DNA from: Bradyrhizobium sp. Ce-3
GTDB lineage: Bacteria; Pseudomonadota; Alphaproteobacteria; Rhizobiales; Xanthobacteraceae
Length of the DNA: 64,000 nt
Assembly: GCF_022835695.1 (NCBI RefSeq)
Contig: NZ_BQUV01000001.1
Coordinates: 1,092,263-1,156,262, forward strand
Direction of reading: 5' to 3'
Shown: piece by piece, positions 15,639-24,245 of the stretch
Numbering within the stretch: the stretch's first letter is position 1
How the letters are laid out: each line of letters begins with the position of its first letter
Position numbers and translations under genes: made by a program
Notes under the pieces: model-generated
The model's input: the letters and a program-made list of their open reading frames with translations, nothing else
The model's database searches: none
Told to the model about the DNA's origin: nothing

Positions 15639-16325
15639 TCATCCCCTAACCGGCAGCGTCACCACGTCGTAGCCGTGGCTGATCTTTCGCTTCAGCACCG
15701 GGTCTTCCAGCTCGAACTCGAAGCGGCTGGCGGGGCGGATGCCGCCCTTGGCGGCGAAGGTGCCGCCGAACATGGCGCAGCCGTCGGGCAACGCACTCTT
15801 GTCGAAGCCGCGCACGATCAGGTCCTTCACCGGCAGCATGTGATCGAGAGTGCCTTCCTGGTAGAGCACGCGCTGGCCGCCGATCGTGGCCCAGGAGCGT
15901 AGGATCAGCTGGTCCCAGTGACCGATGACGTCCTCGAGTTCCCACAATTCAGACGCCATCGGCTTGTCGCACATCTGCTTCGACACCGTGACGCTGTAGC
16001 TCTCGACCTTGCGGTCGGTATGGTCAGAGCCGCAACCGACGAAGGTGCGGCCCTGCCAGCCGATCAGCACGAACTCGACCTCGCCGCTGGAGTCCTCGCC
16101 GCAGACTTCGATGGCATCGGCGAAGGTGAGCCGGCGCGCCGAGCAGCGGTAGTAGATCGGCGTGGTCGCTGGCCGCGCGATGCCGAGCGCTTCGAGCTCG
16201 GCGATGTGCTTGTCGCGCGCCACCGGATCGCGGCCGGTCCAGCCGGCGATCACGGCCTGCTTGATTTCCAGCGTAAGCGGCGTCGCGACGCCCTTGTCGT
16301 CGACGTTGAAGGTGAGATCAAACAC
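15639..16325 (-). CDS. DUF2848 family protein
   Basis: A 228-residue protein I assign to DUF2848; its biochemical function is unknown to me. Conserved-looking blocks are GWQGRTFVGCGSDHTDRKVE in the middle, LPDGCAMFGGTFAAKGGI, and a C-terminal FEFELEDPVLKRKISHGYDV. The last block resembles the substrate-binding end of fumarylacetoacetate-hydrolase-like proteins, a weak hint only. The start is taken as GTG at 16325 (VFDLTFNVDD), overlapping the amidase stop by eight bases; the frame upstream runs antisense within the amidase gene. The tight coupling to the amidase and Liv transporter suggests it processes the amidase substrate or product. Confidence 0.8.
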   Translation of the reverse strand: MFDLTFNVDDKGVATPLTLEIKQAVIAGWTGRDPVARDKHIAELEALGIARPATTPIYYRCSARRLTFADAIEVCGEDSSGEVEFVLIGWQGRTFVGCGSDHTDRKVESYSVTVSKQMCDKPMASELWELEDVIGHWDQLILRSWATIGGQRVLYQEGTLDHMLPVKDLIVRGFDKSALPDGCAMFGGTFAAKGGIRPASRFEFELEDPVLKRKISHGYDVVTLPVRG

Positions 16326-17667
16326 GGATGACGGTCTCCATTCCGGCCGCAAGCTCGAAGATGCGGCGATCCGAACCACCCGCGGCAGCGAGCATCAGGC
16401 CGACCGGCGCCTCGCCCTCGCGATGCGCGGGCAGCGAGATCGAGCAGCCATCGAGCACGTTGATCAGCGAGGGATTGCGCAGCGCGCGTAAATTCTCCGT
16501 GGCGAACGCCTTATCGTCGGCGAGCGCGGCGATGGTCGGCGGCAGGTTCGCCGTGGTCGGCAGCACCAACGCGTCGTAGGGTGCGATGCGTGCCCCGGTC
16601 CGGGCGATGAACGACCGCCGCGCATTAACGAGGTCGATATAGTCGGCAGCAAGAAAACCCTCGCCGCGCTGGATCCGCACCGCGACGCGGGGATCGTAGA
16701 TATCGCCCTTGCTGGCCAGCAGGAAGCGGTGCCAGGCATAGCTCTCGGCCGCCGAAAACCCGCCCTTGGCGTTCATCACGCCGACATCATGGAATTCGGG
16801 CACCTCGATGCGCTCGATCAAGGCGCCGGCGCGCGACAGCGAAGCGAGCGCGCGTTCGAAGGTTTTTGCGACGGTATCGTCGAGGTCGTCGAGCGCGACC
16901 GTGGTCGGCACCGCAAGCCTCATCCCCTTCACCGGGCGCGGGACGAGCGGCGTCACGGGCTCGTCGGCCAGCACCGCATCGAGCACGGCACAGCAGGCCA
17001 CCGAATTGGCCAGCGGGCCATAGCTGTCGAGCGTGAACGACAACGGCACGCCGCCATCGAGCGGAATCCGGCGCTGCGTCGGCTTGTAGCCGACGATGCC
17101 GTTGAAGGCGGCCGGGATCCGGCAGGAGCCGCCGGTGTCGGTGCCGAGCGCGCCGAACGCCATGCCGTCGGCGATCGAGACCGCCGCACCCGAGGACGAG
17201 CCGCCGGGCACGTGGCCGACGCTCCGATTCCAGGCGCTCTTCGGCGTGCCGTAATGCGGATTGATGCCGATGCCGGAATAGGCGAACTCGGTCATGTTGG
17301 TACGGCCGATCACGACAAAGCCGGCGCGCTTGAGCCGCGCCACGACGGGCGCATCGGCATCCGCCGGCGCGGAATCATCCAGCGCGCGGGAGCCGGCGCG
17401 GCTCACCTGCCCCTTGATGTCGAACAGGTCCTTGATCGAGACCGGAATGCCGGCAAACGGCGACGGCGCCGCGTTGGCCTTGCGCAGCCGGTCCATGGCG
17501 TCGGCGGCGTCCAGTGCGGCATCACGGTCGACATGGATGAAGGTGCGCTGGCCCTCGCCTGCCGGATCGGCAATCCTGGCGATGCACTGCTCGACGAGCT
17601 TGCGGGCGGAAGTCGCGCCGCTGGCGAGATCGGCGGCAAGGGAGGCGAGTGTCGGATTTTTGGGCAT
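16318..17667 (-). CDS. Amidase-signature family hydrolase
   Basis: A 449-residue hydrolase with the Ser-cisSer-Lys triad: Lys79 in SIKDLFD, the glycine/serine-rich GGSSSGAA around residue 157, and Ser181 in TGGSCRIP. It should hydrolyse an amide, carbamate or urea-like C-N bond in the cytoplasm. ATG at 17667 gives MPKNPTLASLAADL; further upstream the frame contains a small tandem repeat. It lies upstream of and overlaps the DUF2848 gene, and a five-gene Liv transporter precedes it on the same strand, so the imported compound is probably its substrate. GatA is unlikely because gatB and gatC are absent. Confidence 0.9.
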   Translation of the reverse strand: MPKNPTLASLAADLASGATSARKLVEQCIARIADPAGEGQRTFIHVDRDAALDAADAMDRLRKANAAPSPFAGIPVSIKDLFDIKGQVSRAGSRALDDSAPADADAPVVARLKRAGFVVIGRTNMTEFAYSGIGINPHYGTPKSAWNRSVGHVPGGSSSGAAVSIADGMAFGALGTDTGGSCRIPAAFNGIVGYKPTQRRIPLDGGVPLSFTLDSYGPLANSVACCAVLDAVLADEPVTPLVPRPVKGMRLAVPTTVALDDLDDTVAKTFERALASLSRAGALIERIEVPEFHDVGVMNAKGGFSAAESYAWHRFLLASKGDIYDPRVAVRIQRGEGFLAADYIDLVNARRSFIARTGARIAPYDALVLPTTANLPPTIAALADDKAFATENLRALRNPSLINVLDGCSISLPAHREGEAPVGLMLAAAGGSDRRIFELAAGMETVIRV

Positions 17668-17674
17668 GGCTTTC

Positions 17675-17716
17675 ACTTCACGGCTTGCACTTGACGGCGT
17701 GCGCTTCACGGCAGCA
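17675..17716. repeat. Three imperfect 14-base tandem copies upstream of the amidase
   Basis: ACTTCACGGCTTGC, ACTTGACGGCGTGC and GCTTCACGGCAGCA follow one another directly, just 5' of the amidase start on the minus strand. They may be a slippage product or regulator half-sites; nothing else supports either. Confidence 0.5.
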
Positions 17717-17776
17717 GCCGATTGTTGCGCGAACCGGGGCCGATTTCCAGTGCGCCGGCCCCGCCTCGCATCACTA

Positions 17777-18496
17777 TCATTTCAGTCCGAAATAGGCGCG
17801 GTGCAGCTCTTCATTGCCGCTCATCTCGGCAACCGTGCCGGAGAAGCGGATCCGCCCGCCTTCCAGCACGAAGACGCGGGTGGCAATCTCGAGGAAGCCG
17901 ATATTCTGTTCGGCGATCAGGAGCGCCAGTCCGCGGCCCTGCAGGCTCGACAACGCGCGCAGCACCTCCTTGACGAACAGCGGCGACAGCCCGGCCGAGG
18001 GCTCGTCCATGACCAGCAGCTTCGGCTCGGCCGACAGCGCCTTGGCAATACCGAGCATCTTGCGCTGGCCGCCGGACAGGCTGGAGGCCGGATCGCGGCG
18101 CTTGTCGCGCAGCACCGGAAACAGGCCGTACAATTCGTCGACCCGCGCGCCCGGATTGGCGTGGCCCAGCGCCTGCGCGCCGACCCGGATGTTCTCCTCG
18201 ATCGACAGATCGGGAAACACCGCGAGCTCCGACATGTAGGTCATGCCGCGCTTCATGCGATCGGACGATCGCATCTTCGTGATGTCCTCGCCGCCGAGCT
18301 TGATATGGCCGCTGCGGGCCTCGATCAAGCCGACCAGCGACTTCAGGAACGTGGTCTTGCCCGCGCCATTGGCGCCGAGCAGCAGCACGGTCTCGCCGGG
18401 GCGGACGTCGAGATCGACGCCCCACAACACCTGCATGGTGCCGTAGCCGGCATCGACGCCGCCGGCGTCAAGAAGCGGCATCGCATCAGTGGGCAT
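17777..18496 (-). CDS. Branched-chain amino acid-type ABC transporter ATPase (LivF-like)
   Basis: A 239-residue ATPase with Walker A GANGAGKTT near residue 41, the signature LSGGQRKMLGIAKAL, Walker B KLLVMDEPSAGLSP and the EQN switch. The region TYMSELAVFPDLSIEENIRV marks it as LivF rather than LivG. It overlaps the livG stop by 11 bases. A second in-frame ATG at 18481 is possible. It is the last transporter gene before the amidase, 109 bases away. Confidence 0.92.
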   Translation of the reverse strand: MPTDAMPLLDAGGVDAGYGTMQVLWGVDLDVRPGETVLLLGANGAGKTTFLKSLVGLIEARSGHIKLGGEDITKMRSSDRMKRGMTYMSELAVFPDLSIEENIRVGAQALGHANPGARVDELYGLFPVLRDKRRDPASSLSGGQRKMLGIAKALSAEPKLLVMDEPSAGLSPLFVKEVLRALSSLQGRGLALLIAEQNIGFLEIATRVFVLEGGRIRFSGTVAEMSGNEELHRAYFGLK

Positions 18497-19217
18497 GCTC
18501 GCCTCCCAAGAACACCTCGATCACCTGCGGCTCGCGCACCGCGGTCGCGAGCGTGCCCTCAAAGATCTCCTTGCCCGCATTGAGCACGATGACGCGGTCG
18601 GTGATCTGCTCGATGAAGCCCATCAGATGCTCGACCACGATGATCGCCATGCCGGTCGCGGCCAAGGCCTTGATGCGGCCGGCGATCCAGTCGAGCTCGG
18701 CCGGGTTGAGGCCGGCGGCGAGCTCGTCGAGTAGCAGCAGCCGCGGCCGTGTCGCGAGCGCGCGGGTCAGATCGAGCATCTTCTGCTGCGCGCTGTTGAG
18801 ATCGGCGGCCGGACGGTCGGCGACCTCCTTGAGGCGGTACTTCTCAAGCAATTCGGCGATCGACGGCGGCGTGCCGGTCGCGCCGCCATAGGCCAGCGCC
18901 ACCTGGATGTTCTCACGCACCGTCAGCGACAGGAACGGCTTCGGCACCTGGAAGGTGCGGTTGATGCCGCGGTGAACCAGTCTGTGCGAGGCAACGCCGC
19001 CCGAGGACGCGCCGTCGAACACGACCTCGCCGCCGTCGGGCGCATAGAGCCCGGAGATCACGTTGATCGCCGTGGTCTTGCCGGACCCGTTCGGACCAAC
19101 GAGGCCAAGGATCTCACCGGGAACAACGTGGAAGCTGAGGCCGTCGAGCGCGTGGAAGCCGCCGAAGCGCTTGACCAGCTTCGAGACCTTGAGGATGGAG
19201 TTCTGCTCAGGGGACAT
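18486..19217 (-). CDS. Branched-chain amino acid-type ABC transporter ATPase (LivG-like)
   Basis: A 243-residue ATPase. Walker A is GPNGSGKTTAINVISG near residue 42, and the NRTFQVPKPFLSLTVREN block is LivG-specific. Walker B LLLLDELAAGLNP has Leu in place of the usual Pro after Asp-Glu, a mild departure. The signature-like segment NSAQQKMLDLTRALA also departs from LSGGQ, which is frequent in this subfamily. Its start overlaps the livM stop by 11 bases. Confidence 0.91.
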   Translation of the reverse strand: MSPEQNSILKVSKLVKRFGGFHALDGLSFHVVPGEILGLVGPNGSGKTTAINVISGLYAPDGGEVVFDGASSGGVASHRLVHRGINRTFQVPKPFLSLTVRENIQVALAYGGATGTPPSIAELLEKYRLKEVADRPAADLNSAQQKMLDLTRALATRPRLLLLDELAAGLNPAELDWIAGRIKALAATGMAIIVVEHLMGFIEQITDRVIVLNAGKEIFEGTLATAVREPQVIEVFLGGEHAH

Positions 19218-20127
19218 GCCACCCCCTGCGCGTTGCCAGCGACACCAGCCCTGCGGGCAGGAACAGCACCAGTCCCATGATCAACAGGCCGTAGATCAGC
19301 TGGAAATATTGCGGCGTGGTGAAGCCGATCAGATTGTAGATGCCATAGAGGATCAGCACGCCGACGATCGGTCCGGTGACGGTGGCAACGCCGCCAAACA
19401 GCGCGAACACGATGGCGAAGATCGAGAACTCGCCGGAGAATACGTTGTCCGGATAGAACACCGAAACGTACCAGGCATAGATGCCGCCGGCGAGGCCCGC
19501 GACCAGCGCCGAGGCGAGCCAGGCGATCACCCGCATCTTGATGATGTTGACGCCGGCCATCGAGGCCGACACCGCATCCTCGCGCACGGCCTGCAGCGCA
19601 AGGCCGAACGGCGAGTTCTTGAGATAGATCACCGCGCCGACCGTCAGCGCCATCACGACGACTGCGGCATAATACGCATGCGTCGGGTTGAACGTACCGG
19701 TGAGCGACACGCCGTAGGGCCCCTTGGTGATGCCCTCCAGCGCCGGGTTGGCGACGAAGTGCAGCACCGCGAGCGAGGCCGCGAGATTCGCGATCGCGAA
19801 ATAAGCGCCCGACAGCCGCAGCAGCGGCGTCAGCAACAGGCCGAGCGCGACCGCGACGGCGCCGCCGACAAGCACGGCGAGGGGCGCAGGCGTCTGCAGA
19901 TGCATCACCATGATGGCGAAGCCATAAGCGCCGGCACCGAAGAAGCCGACATAGCCGAACGGCAGATAGCCGGTGAAGCCATAGATGATGTTCACGCCCT
20001 GCGCGAGGATCAGGAAGATCACGAAGTTGAACAGCAGCAGATGGTTTTGATAGGCGCCGGGCAGCAGTGCGAACACCACGACCAGTGGCGCCAGGATGAA
20101 CAGCAGGTGTTTCGAGGCGCTATGCAA
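19207..20127 (-). CDS. Branched-chain amino acid-type ABC transporter permease (LivM-like)
   Basis: A 306-residue permease with about eight to ten hydrophobic segments. The NIIYGFTGYLPFGYVGFFGAGAY block takes the place of the canonical GQISLGHAAF-type stretch. The ALQAVREDAVSASMAGVNII cytoplasmic loop, which contacts the ATPases, is clear. It overlaps livH by eight bases upstream and livG downstream, consistent with a single tightly packed operon. Confidence 0.92.
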   Translation of the reverse strand: MHSASKHLLFILAPLVVVFALLPGAYQNHLLLFNFVIFLILAQGVNIIYGFTGYLPFGYVGFFGAGAYGFAIMVMHLQTPAPLAVLVGGAVAVALGLLLTPLLRLSGAYFAIANLAASLAVLHFVANPALEGITKGPYGVSLTGTFNPTHAYYAAVVVMALTVGAVIYLKNSPFGLALQAVREDAVSASMAGVNIIKMRVIAWLASALVAGLAGGIYAWYVSVFYPDNVFSGEFSIFAIVFALFGGVATVTGPIVGVLILYGIYNLIGFTTPQYFQLIYGLLIMGLVLFLPAGLVSLATRRGWHVP

Positions 20128-21043
20128 CGCGCACCCGCCTTCCGAGCAGACCGCTCGGGCGCAGCAACAGGATCACGATCAACAACACATAGGGCAGCAG
20201 GTCGGCCCAGGAACTGAGATAGGTCTGCACCAGCATGTAGCACAGGCCGTAGACGACACCGCCGAGCGCGGTGCCGAGCGGATTGCCGAGCGAGCCGAGC
20301 ACGACGATTGCAAACGATGTCACCGTCGCATCGGCGCCGAACGCCGGCGTCACCGAGCCGAACATGAAGGGCGCGAACACGCCGGCGACCGCCGCGATGC
20401 CGAGCCCGATGCCGAACGCGGCCGCCGAGACGCGATCGACGTCGATGCCGGTCGCCAAGGCCTCGTCACGGCGTGACATCACCGCACGGGTCAAGGTGCC
20501 GAGCCGCGTGTGGTAGAGATAGAGGTAGACCAGCCCGATCGCGATCAGGCTGGTGATCGCCGCGATCACCCAGGGCGCCGGAAAGCCCTGGCCGAAGATC
20601 TGGATCGGCCCAGCGCCAGCGGCCTTGCCGCCCAACCACTTCACCTTGATGGTCGTGAAAACCGTGCCGAGCAGCCGGCTCTGGATCGAGCGCTCGCTGG
20701 TTCCGGCGAAGATCGTAGTGACGGCCTCGATCACCTGCGACAGGCCGAAGAACAGGATGATCGACAGCATTTCCGGGTTGGCCGAGCCCTGCAGCCGCGG
20801 CACCAGCACCCAGTATAGCAGCACGCCGGCGAGCACGAAGACCATAAACGCCAGCGGCACAGCGAACAGCGGATCGATGCCGGCAATGCCGACCACGCCC
20901 AGCGCGATGAACGCACCGAGCATCAGGATATCGCCATGCGCAAGGTTGACGATGCGCATGACGCCGAACACGAGATTGAGACCGATGCCGACCAGGCTGA
21001 AATACAGCCCGAACAGCACGCCGGCAACGAGCGCATAGGTCAT
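20120..21043 (-). CDS. Branched-chain amino acid-type ABC transporter permease (LivH-like)
   Basis: A 307-residue membrane permease. The first helix is followed by MRIVNLAHGDILMLGAFIAL, the LivH hallmark, and the loop TRAVMSRRDEALATGIDVDR faces the ATPases. It lies 45 bases downstream of the binding-protein gene on the minus strand. Compared with LivH at 2088 it is clearly a different subgroup, so the two cassettes are not a recent duplication. Confidence 0.92.
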   Translation of the reverse strand: MTYALVAGVLFGLYFSLVGIGLNLVFGVMRIVNLAHGDILMLGAFIALGVVGIAGIDPLFAVPLAFMVFVLAGVLLYWVLVPRLQGSANPEMLSIILFFGLSQVIEAVTTIFAGTSERSIQSRLLGTVFTTIKVKWLGGKAAGAGPIQIFGQGFPAPWVIAAITSLIAIGLVYLYLYHTRLGTLTRAVMSRRDEALATGIDVDRVSAAAFGIGLGIAAVAGVFAPFMFGSVTPAFGADATVTSFAIVVLGSLGNPLGTALGGVVYGLCYMLVQTYLSSWADLLPYVLLIVILLLRPSGLLGRRVRVA

Positions 21044-21088
21044 GCTATCGCTCGCCGCCGAAGGTTACGCCTGCCGCCCTCACCTGCA

Positions 21089-22336
21089 TCACGGCGCCGG
21101 ATAGATCGGCTTGCCGGTGGCGGTCTCGTGCGGATAGATCGAGACGAACTTGATGTGATCGTGCTCGTCGACCGTGAGCTGGCCGAGCGGCGTCAACTCG
21201 CCGATCTGCCCGCCGGTCTCATCCAGCGCGAAGGTGCCATCGAGCGTCTTGAGCTGGCCTGAGAGCGAGAACACCGCGCGGCGCAGCTCCATCTGGTCGA
21301 GGCTGGCCGCAACCGACAGCGTCTTCTCGATCACCAGCGCCGTGGTGTAGCCGGCCACCGCGTTGAAGCCGAACTCCATCTTGCCGTCGTTGTACTTCTT
21401 GGTCCAGGCGGCGCGGAAATCCTTCATGTTCATGCCGAAATTGACGGGATAATCCAGCTCCGACGGCGGCACATAGGTCCAGATGTGCTCGAGACCCTTG
21501 GCGCCGACGTTCTTCTCGAGCAGCTCGGTCTCGAGGCCGGCATAGATCGCGAACAGCATCTTGAACTTGGTGCCGACGTCCTGGACGTTGCGCAGGAAGG
21601 CGATGTCGTTCGGCGCGTAGCCGAAATGGATCACCGCGTCCGGATTGGCGTTGCTGATATTGTTGATGATGACGTTGTAGTTGGTGGTCTCGGTCGGAAC
21701 GCCCTGGTCATAGACGATCTCGATCGGCGCGCCGGACTCCTTGACGAACTTGCGGAACGCATTGGCCTGGGTGCCAGTGAACTCGTTGGTCGCGTAGAGG
21801 ATCGCGATCTTCTTGATGCCGAGGCCGGGACCGTCATGGCTGATGAAGTCAGCCACCGGCTTCGGCCAGACCGTCGACACAGGGTCGGCCATCAGCGCGA
21901 TGTAGGGATTGTCCTTGGAGAAGAAGCTTGCGCCGGTGCCGGTCTGGTCGAACAGGAACATCTTGTGGTCGCGCGCGATCGCAACCGCGGGCGCCGTCAG
22001 CACCGATCCGGAATCGGCGACCAGCAGGTCGACCTTATCCTGGGTGACGAGCTGGTTATAAAGCGTCGCCGCGGTCGCCGTGTTGCTCTGGTCGTCATAG
22101 GACACGAGCTTGATCGGGATTTTCTTGTCGAACGCCTTCACGAACACGCCGCCCTCGGCGTTCTTCTGCTCGACCCACAATTTCAGCGAGCTGTAGACCG
22201 GCATAGAGATCGAGGCGTAACGCCCCGAGGACGCGTAGAGCGTGCCGATCTTGATCTCCGACGGTGCGTCGGCGGCCATCGCCTGCGTTGCGAATGCGAG
22301 GCTGGCAGCGAGTGCCGCGCCGATGATCCTCAGCAT
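21089..22336 (-). CDS. ABC transporter substrate-binding protein, amide/branched-chain family, Sec signal
   Basis: A 415-residue periplasmic binding protein. Residues 1-21 form a Sec signal peptide ending ATQAMA, and the mature protein starts ADAPSEIKIGTLYASSGRYA. ATG at 22336 is supported by GGAGG about 12 bases upstream. The protein is first in the operon with livH, livM, livG, livF, amidase and the DUF2848 gene, so its ligand is likely an amide-containing compound. Three 11-base direct repeats lie just upstream. Confidence 0.91.
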   Translation of the reverse strand: MLRIIGAALAASLAFATQAMAADAPSEIKIGTLYASSGRYASISMPVYSSLKLWVEQKNAEGGVFVKAFDKKIPIKLVSYDDQSNTATAATLYNQLVTQDKVDLLVADSGSVLTAPAVAIARDHKMFLFDQTGTGASFFSKDNPYIALMADPVSTVWPKPVADFISHDGPGLGIKKIAILYATNEFTGTQANAFRKFVKESGAPIEIVYDQGVPTETTNYNVIINNISNANPDAVIHFGYAPNDIAFLRNVQDVGTKFKMLFAIYAGLETELLEKNVGAKGLEHIWTYVPPSELDYPVNFGMNMKDFRAAWTKKYNDGKMEFGFNAVAGYTTALVIEKTLSVAASLDQMELRRAVFSLSGQLKTLDGTFALDETGGQIGELTPLGQLTVDEHDHIKFVSIYPHETATGKPIYPAP

Positions 22337-22359
22337 GATATTATTCCTCCCGGGCTCTT

Positions 22360-22392
22360 TTGGACGTGTCTTGGACATGTCTTGGACGTAGC
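22360..22392. repeat. Three 11-base direct repeats upstream of the binding-protein gene
   Basis: TTGGACGTGTC, TTGGACATGTC and TTGGACGTAGC are consecutive, with a decayed fourth unit TTCGACGCGGC at 22393-22403. An 11-base period places the copies on one face of the helix, as with cooperative activator sites. The stretch lies 24-56 bases upstream of the binding-protein start and in the spacer shared with the divergent DUF35 gene. Confidence 0.6.
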
Positions 22393-22580
22393 TTCGACGC
22401 GGCCCTTCTACGCGCCGGATCGGAGCGACACAAGCATCGCGGCCTTAGCAATTGTGCGAGGGGCGGAATATGCGGCATGCGCGGAACACAGGCCGCTGTG
22501 CGCGGCATGGATGGGCCGTTGACGGCCGTTGGTCCGATGGCGCATCAAGACCATAACGATTTCGGGAGGAGACATCAGAC

Positions 22581-22994
22581 ATGGCCGAGCCCGCGCGCGC
22601 GAAACCAAAGCCGACACCTGAGACCCAGCATTTCTGGGACGGCACCAAGGCCGGCGAGCTGCGCCTGCAGCGCTGCGACGCCTGCGCCAATGTCTACTTT
22701 CCACCGCGGCCGTTCTGCCCCTCCTGTGCCTCGCGCAAGGTCTCGGTTTTCAAGGCCAGCGGCAAGGGCAAGCTCTACAGCTACGTCATCAACCACCGTC
22801 CCGCCGCCCCCGGCTTCACGCCGCCTTATGCGATCGCGGTGGTCGAGCTCGACGAGGGTCCGCGCATGATGAGCAACATCATCGATTGTCCGCAGACGCC
22901 GGAAGCGCTGGAGCTCGACATGCCGCTCGAGGTCGCCTTCGAGGCGCTCGACGACAAGATCACTCTTCCCCTCTTCCGCCCGGCAAAGGGGTAA
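22581..22994 (+). CDS. Zn-ribbon/OB-fold protein (DUF35 family), thiolase or aldolase partner
   Basis: A 137-residue protein with a rubredoxin-like zinc ribbon formed by Cys32, Cys35, Cys46 and Cys49 (CDAC and CPSC), followed by an OB-fold (GKLYSYVINHRPAAPGFTPP). DUF35 proteins bind thiolase-superfamily enzymes and help to position acyl-CoA, as in archaeal HMG-CoA synthesis and actinobacterial steroid side-chain aldolases. The partner should be the thiolase-like protein that begins four bases after this gene ends. A good ribosome-binding site (GGGAGGAG) lies upstream. Confidence 0.9.
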   Translation: MAEPARAKPKPTPETQHFWDGTKAGELRLQRCDACANVYFPPRPFCPSCASRKVSVFKASGKGKLYSYVINHRPAAPGFTPPYAIAVVELDEGPRMMSNIIDCPQTPEALELDMPLEVAFEALDDKITLPLFRPAKG

Positions 22995-22998
22995 TGTG

Positions 22999-24138
22999 AT
23001 GCGCAGGAATCAGGTTGCCGTCGTCGGTGCGGCCGAAACCACCGAGCTCGGCGTGATCCCCAACATGTCGCAGATCCAGCTGCACGCGGACGCGGCGCTG
23101 AATGCGATCGCGGATGCTGGGCTGAAGCTGTCCGACATCGACGGCTTCGCCACCGCCGTCGAGACCCCGCAGCAGATGGCGCATTATCTCGGCATCACGC
23201 CGACTTGGGTCGACGGCACCTCGGTCGGCGGCTGCTCGTTCATGCTGCATGTCCGCCACGCCGCGGCCGCGATCGAGGCCGGCCTGTGCAAGACCGTGCT
23301 GATCACCCATGCCGAGAGCGGCAAGTCGATGATCGGCAAGCAGCCGCGCTTCACCGCACCCGACAGCCTCAACGGCCAGTTCGAGTCACCGTTCGGCGTC
23401 TACGGGCCGCCGAGCATGTTCCCGATTCCGGTGCTGCGCTTCATGAAGACGCACGGCATCACGCATGAGCAACTCGCAATGGTGGCGGTCGTGCAGCGCG
23501 AATGGGCGGCGAAGAACCCGCGCGCGACCATGAAAGATCCGATCACGGTCGCCGACGTCCTGAACTCGCGGATGATCGCCTATCCGTTCCGGCTGCTGCA
23601 ATGCTGCCTCGTCACCGACGGTGGCGGCGCGCTGATCCTGACCTCGGCCGACCGCGCCAAGGATTTTCCGCAGAAGCCGGTCTACATCCTCGGCACCGGC
23701 GAGAGCGTGGAAACGCCGATGGTCAGCCAGATGAAGACCTTCGACTCATCCCGCGCCTTCAAGGTGGCGGGCCCGCTGGCATTCAAGGAGGCCGGCATCA
23801 CCCACAAGGACGTCGATCATCTGATGATCTACGACGCCTTCGCGCATCTGCCGCTCTACGGCCTCGGCGACCTCGGCTTCATGCCCCATGAGGAAACCGG
23901 CAAGTTCATCGCCGACGGCAACACCCGCCCCGGCGGCAAGCTGCCGCTCAACACCAATGGCGGCGGGCTGAGCTACATGCACTCCGGCATGTACGGCATG
24001 TACGCGCTGCAGGAGAGCGTGCGGCAGATGCGCGGCATCGCGCCGGCGCAAGTGCCGAACGCCAAGATCTCGGTCTGCCACGGCGTCGGCGGCATGTTCG
24101 CCGCAAGCGGCACGATCATCTTTACGAACGAGAAGTAA
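22999..24138 (+). CDS. Thiolase-like protein of the SCP-x/lipid-transfer type
   Basis: A 379-residue thiolase-superfamily protein. The region TSVGGCSFMLHVRHAAAAIE occupies the place of the nucleophilic-Cys loop, and the C-terminal NTNGGGLSYMHSGMYGMYAL and CHGVGGMFAASGTII carry the other active-site elements. In the steroid aldolase Ltp2 class the loop has no catalytic Cys; here a Cys is present, but whether it is the nucleophile is unclear. Pairing with DUF35 suggests either a thiolase or a retro-aldolase on an acyl-CoA. A GTG at 22996 directly precedes the chosen ATG. The SDR gene follows after a palindromic repeat. Confidence 0.87.
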   Translation: MRRNQVAVVGAAETTELGVIPNMSQIQLHADAALNAIADAGLKLSDIDGFATAVETPQQMAHYLGITPTWVDGTSVGGCSFMLHVRHAAAAIEAGLCKTVLITHAESGKSMIGKQPRFTAPDSLNGQFESPFGVYGPPSMFPIPVLRFMKTHGITHEQLAMVAVVQREWAAKNPRATMKDPITVADVLNSRMIAYPFRLLQCCLVTDGGGALILTSADRAKDFPQKPVYILGTGESVETPMVSQMKTFDSSRAFKVAGPLAFKEAGITHKDVDHLMIYDAFAHLPLYGLGDLGFMPHEETGKFIADGNTRPGGKLPLNTNGGGLSYMHSGMYGMYALQESVRQMRGIAPAQVPNAKISVCHGVGGMFAASGTIIFTNEK

Positions 24139-24145
24139 CAACCTC

Positions 24146-24225
24146 CGTCATTCCGGGATGGTCCGAAGGACCAGACCCGGAATCTCGAGATTCCGGGTTC
24201 GCACTTCGTGCGCCCCGGAATGACG
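24146..24225. repeat. Paired palindromic repeat (CGTCATTCCGGG family)
   Basis: The outer arms CGTCATTCCGGG and CCCCGGAATGACG are inverted, and inner arms around 24175-24198 (CCCGGAATCTCGAGATTCCGGG) form a near-perfect palindrome. It lies between the thiolase-like and SDR genes of the same operon. Confidence 0.85.
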
Positions 24226-24245
24226 GACATAGCAAGGAGAACCAC

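Noticed and set aside
16318-17667. Amidase as GatA of the glutamyl-tRNA amidotransferase
   Set aside because: No gatB or gatC nearby; operon context is a Liv transporter and DUF2848.
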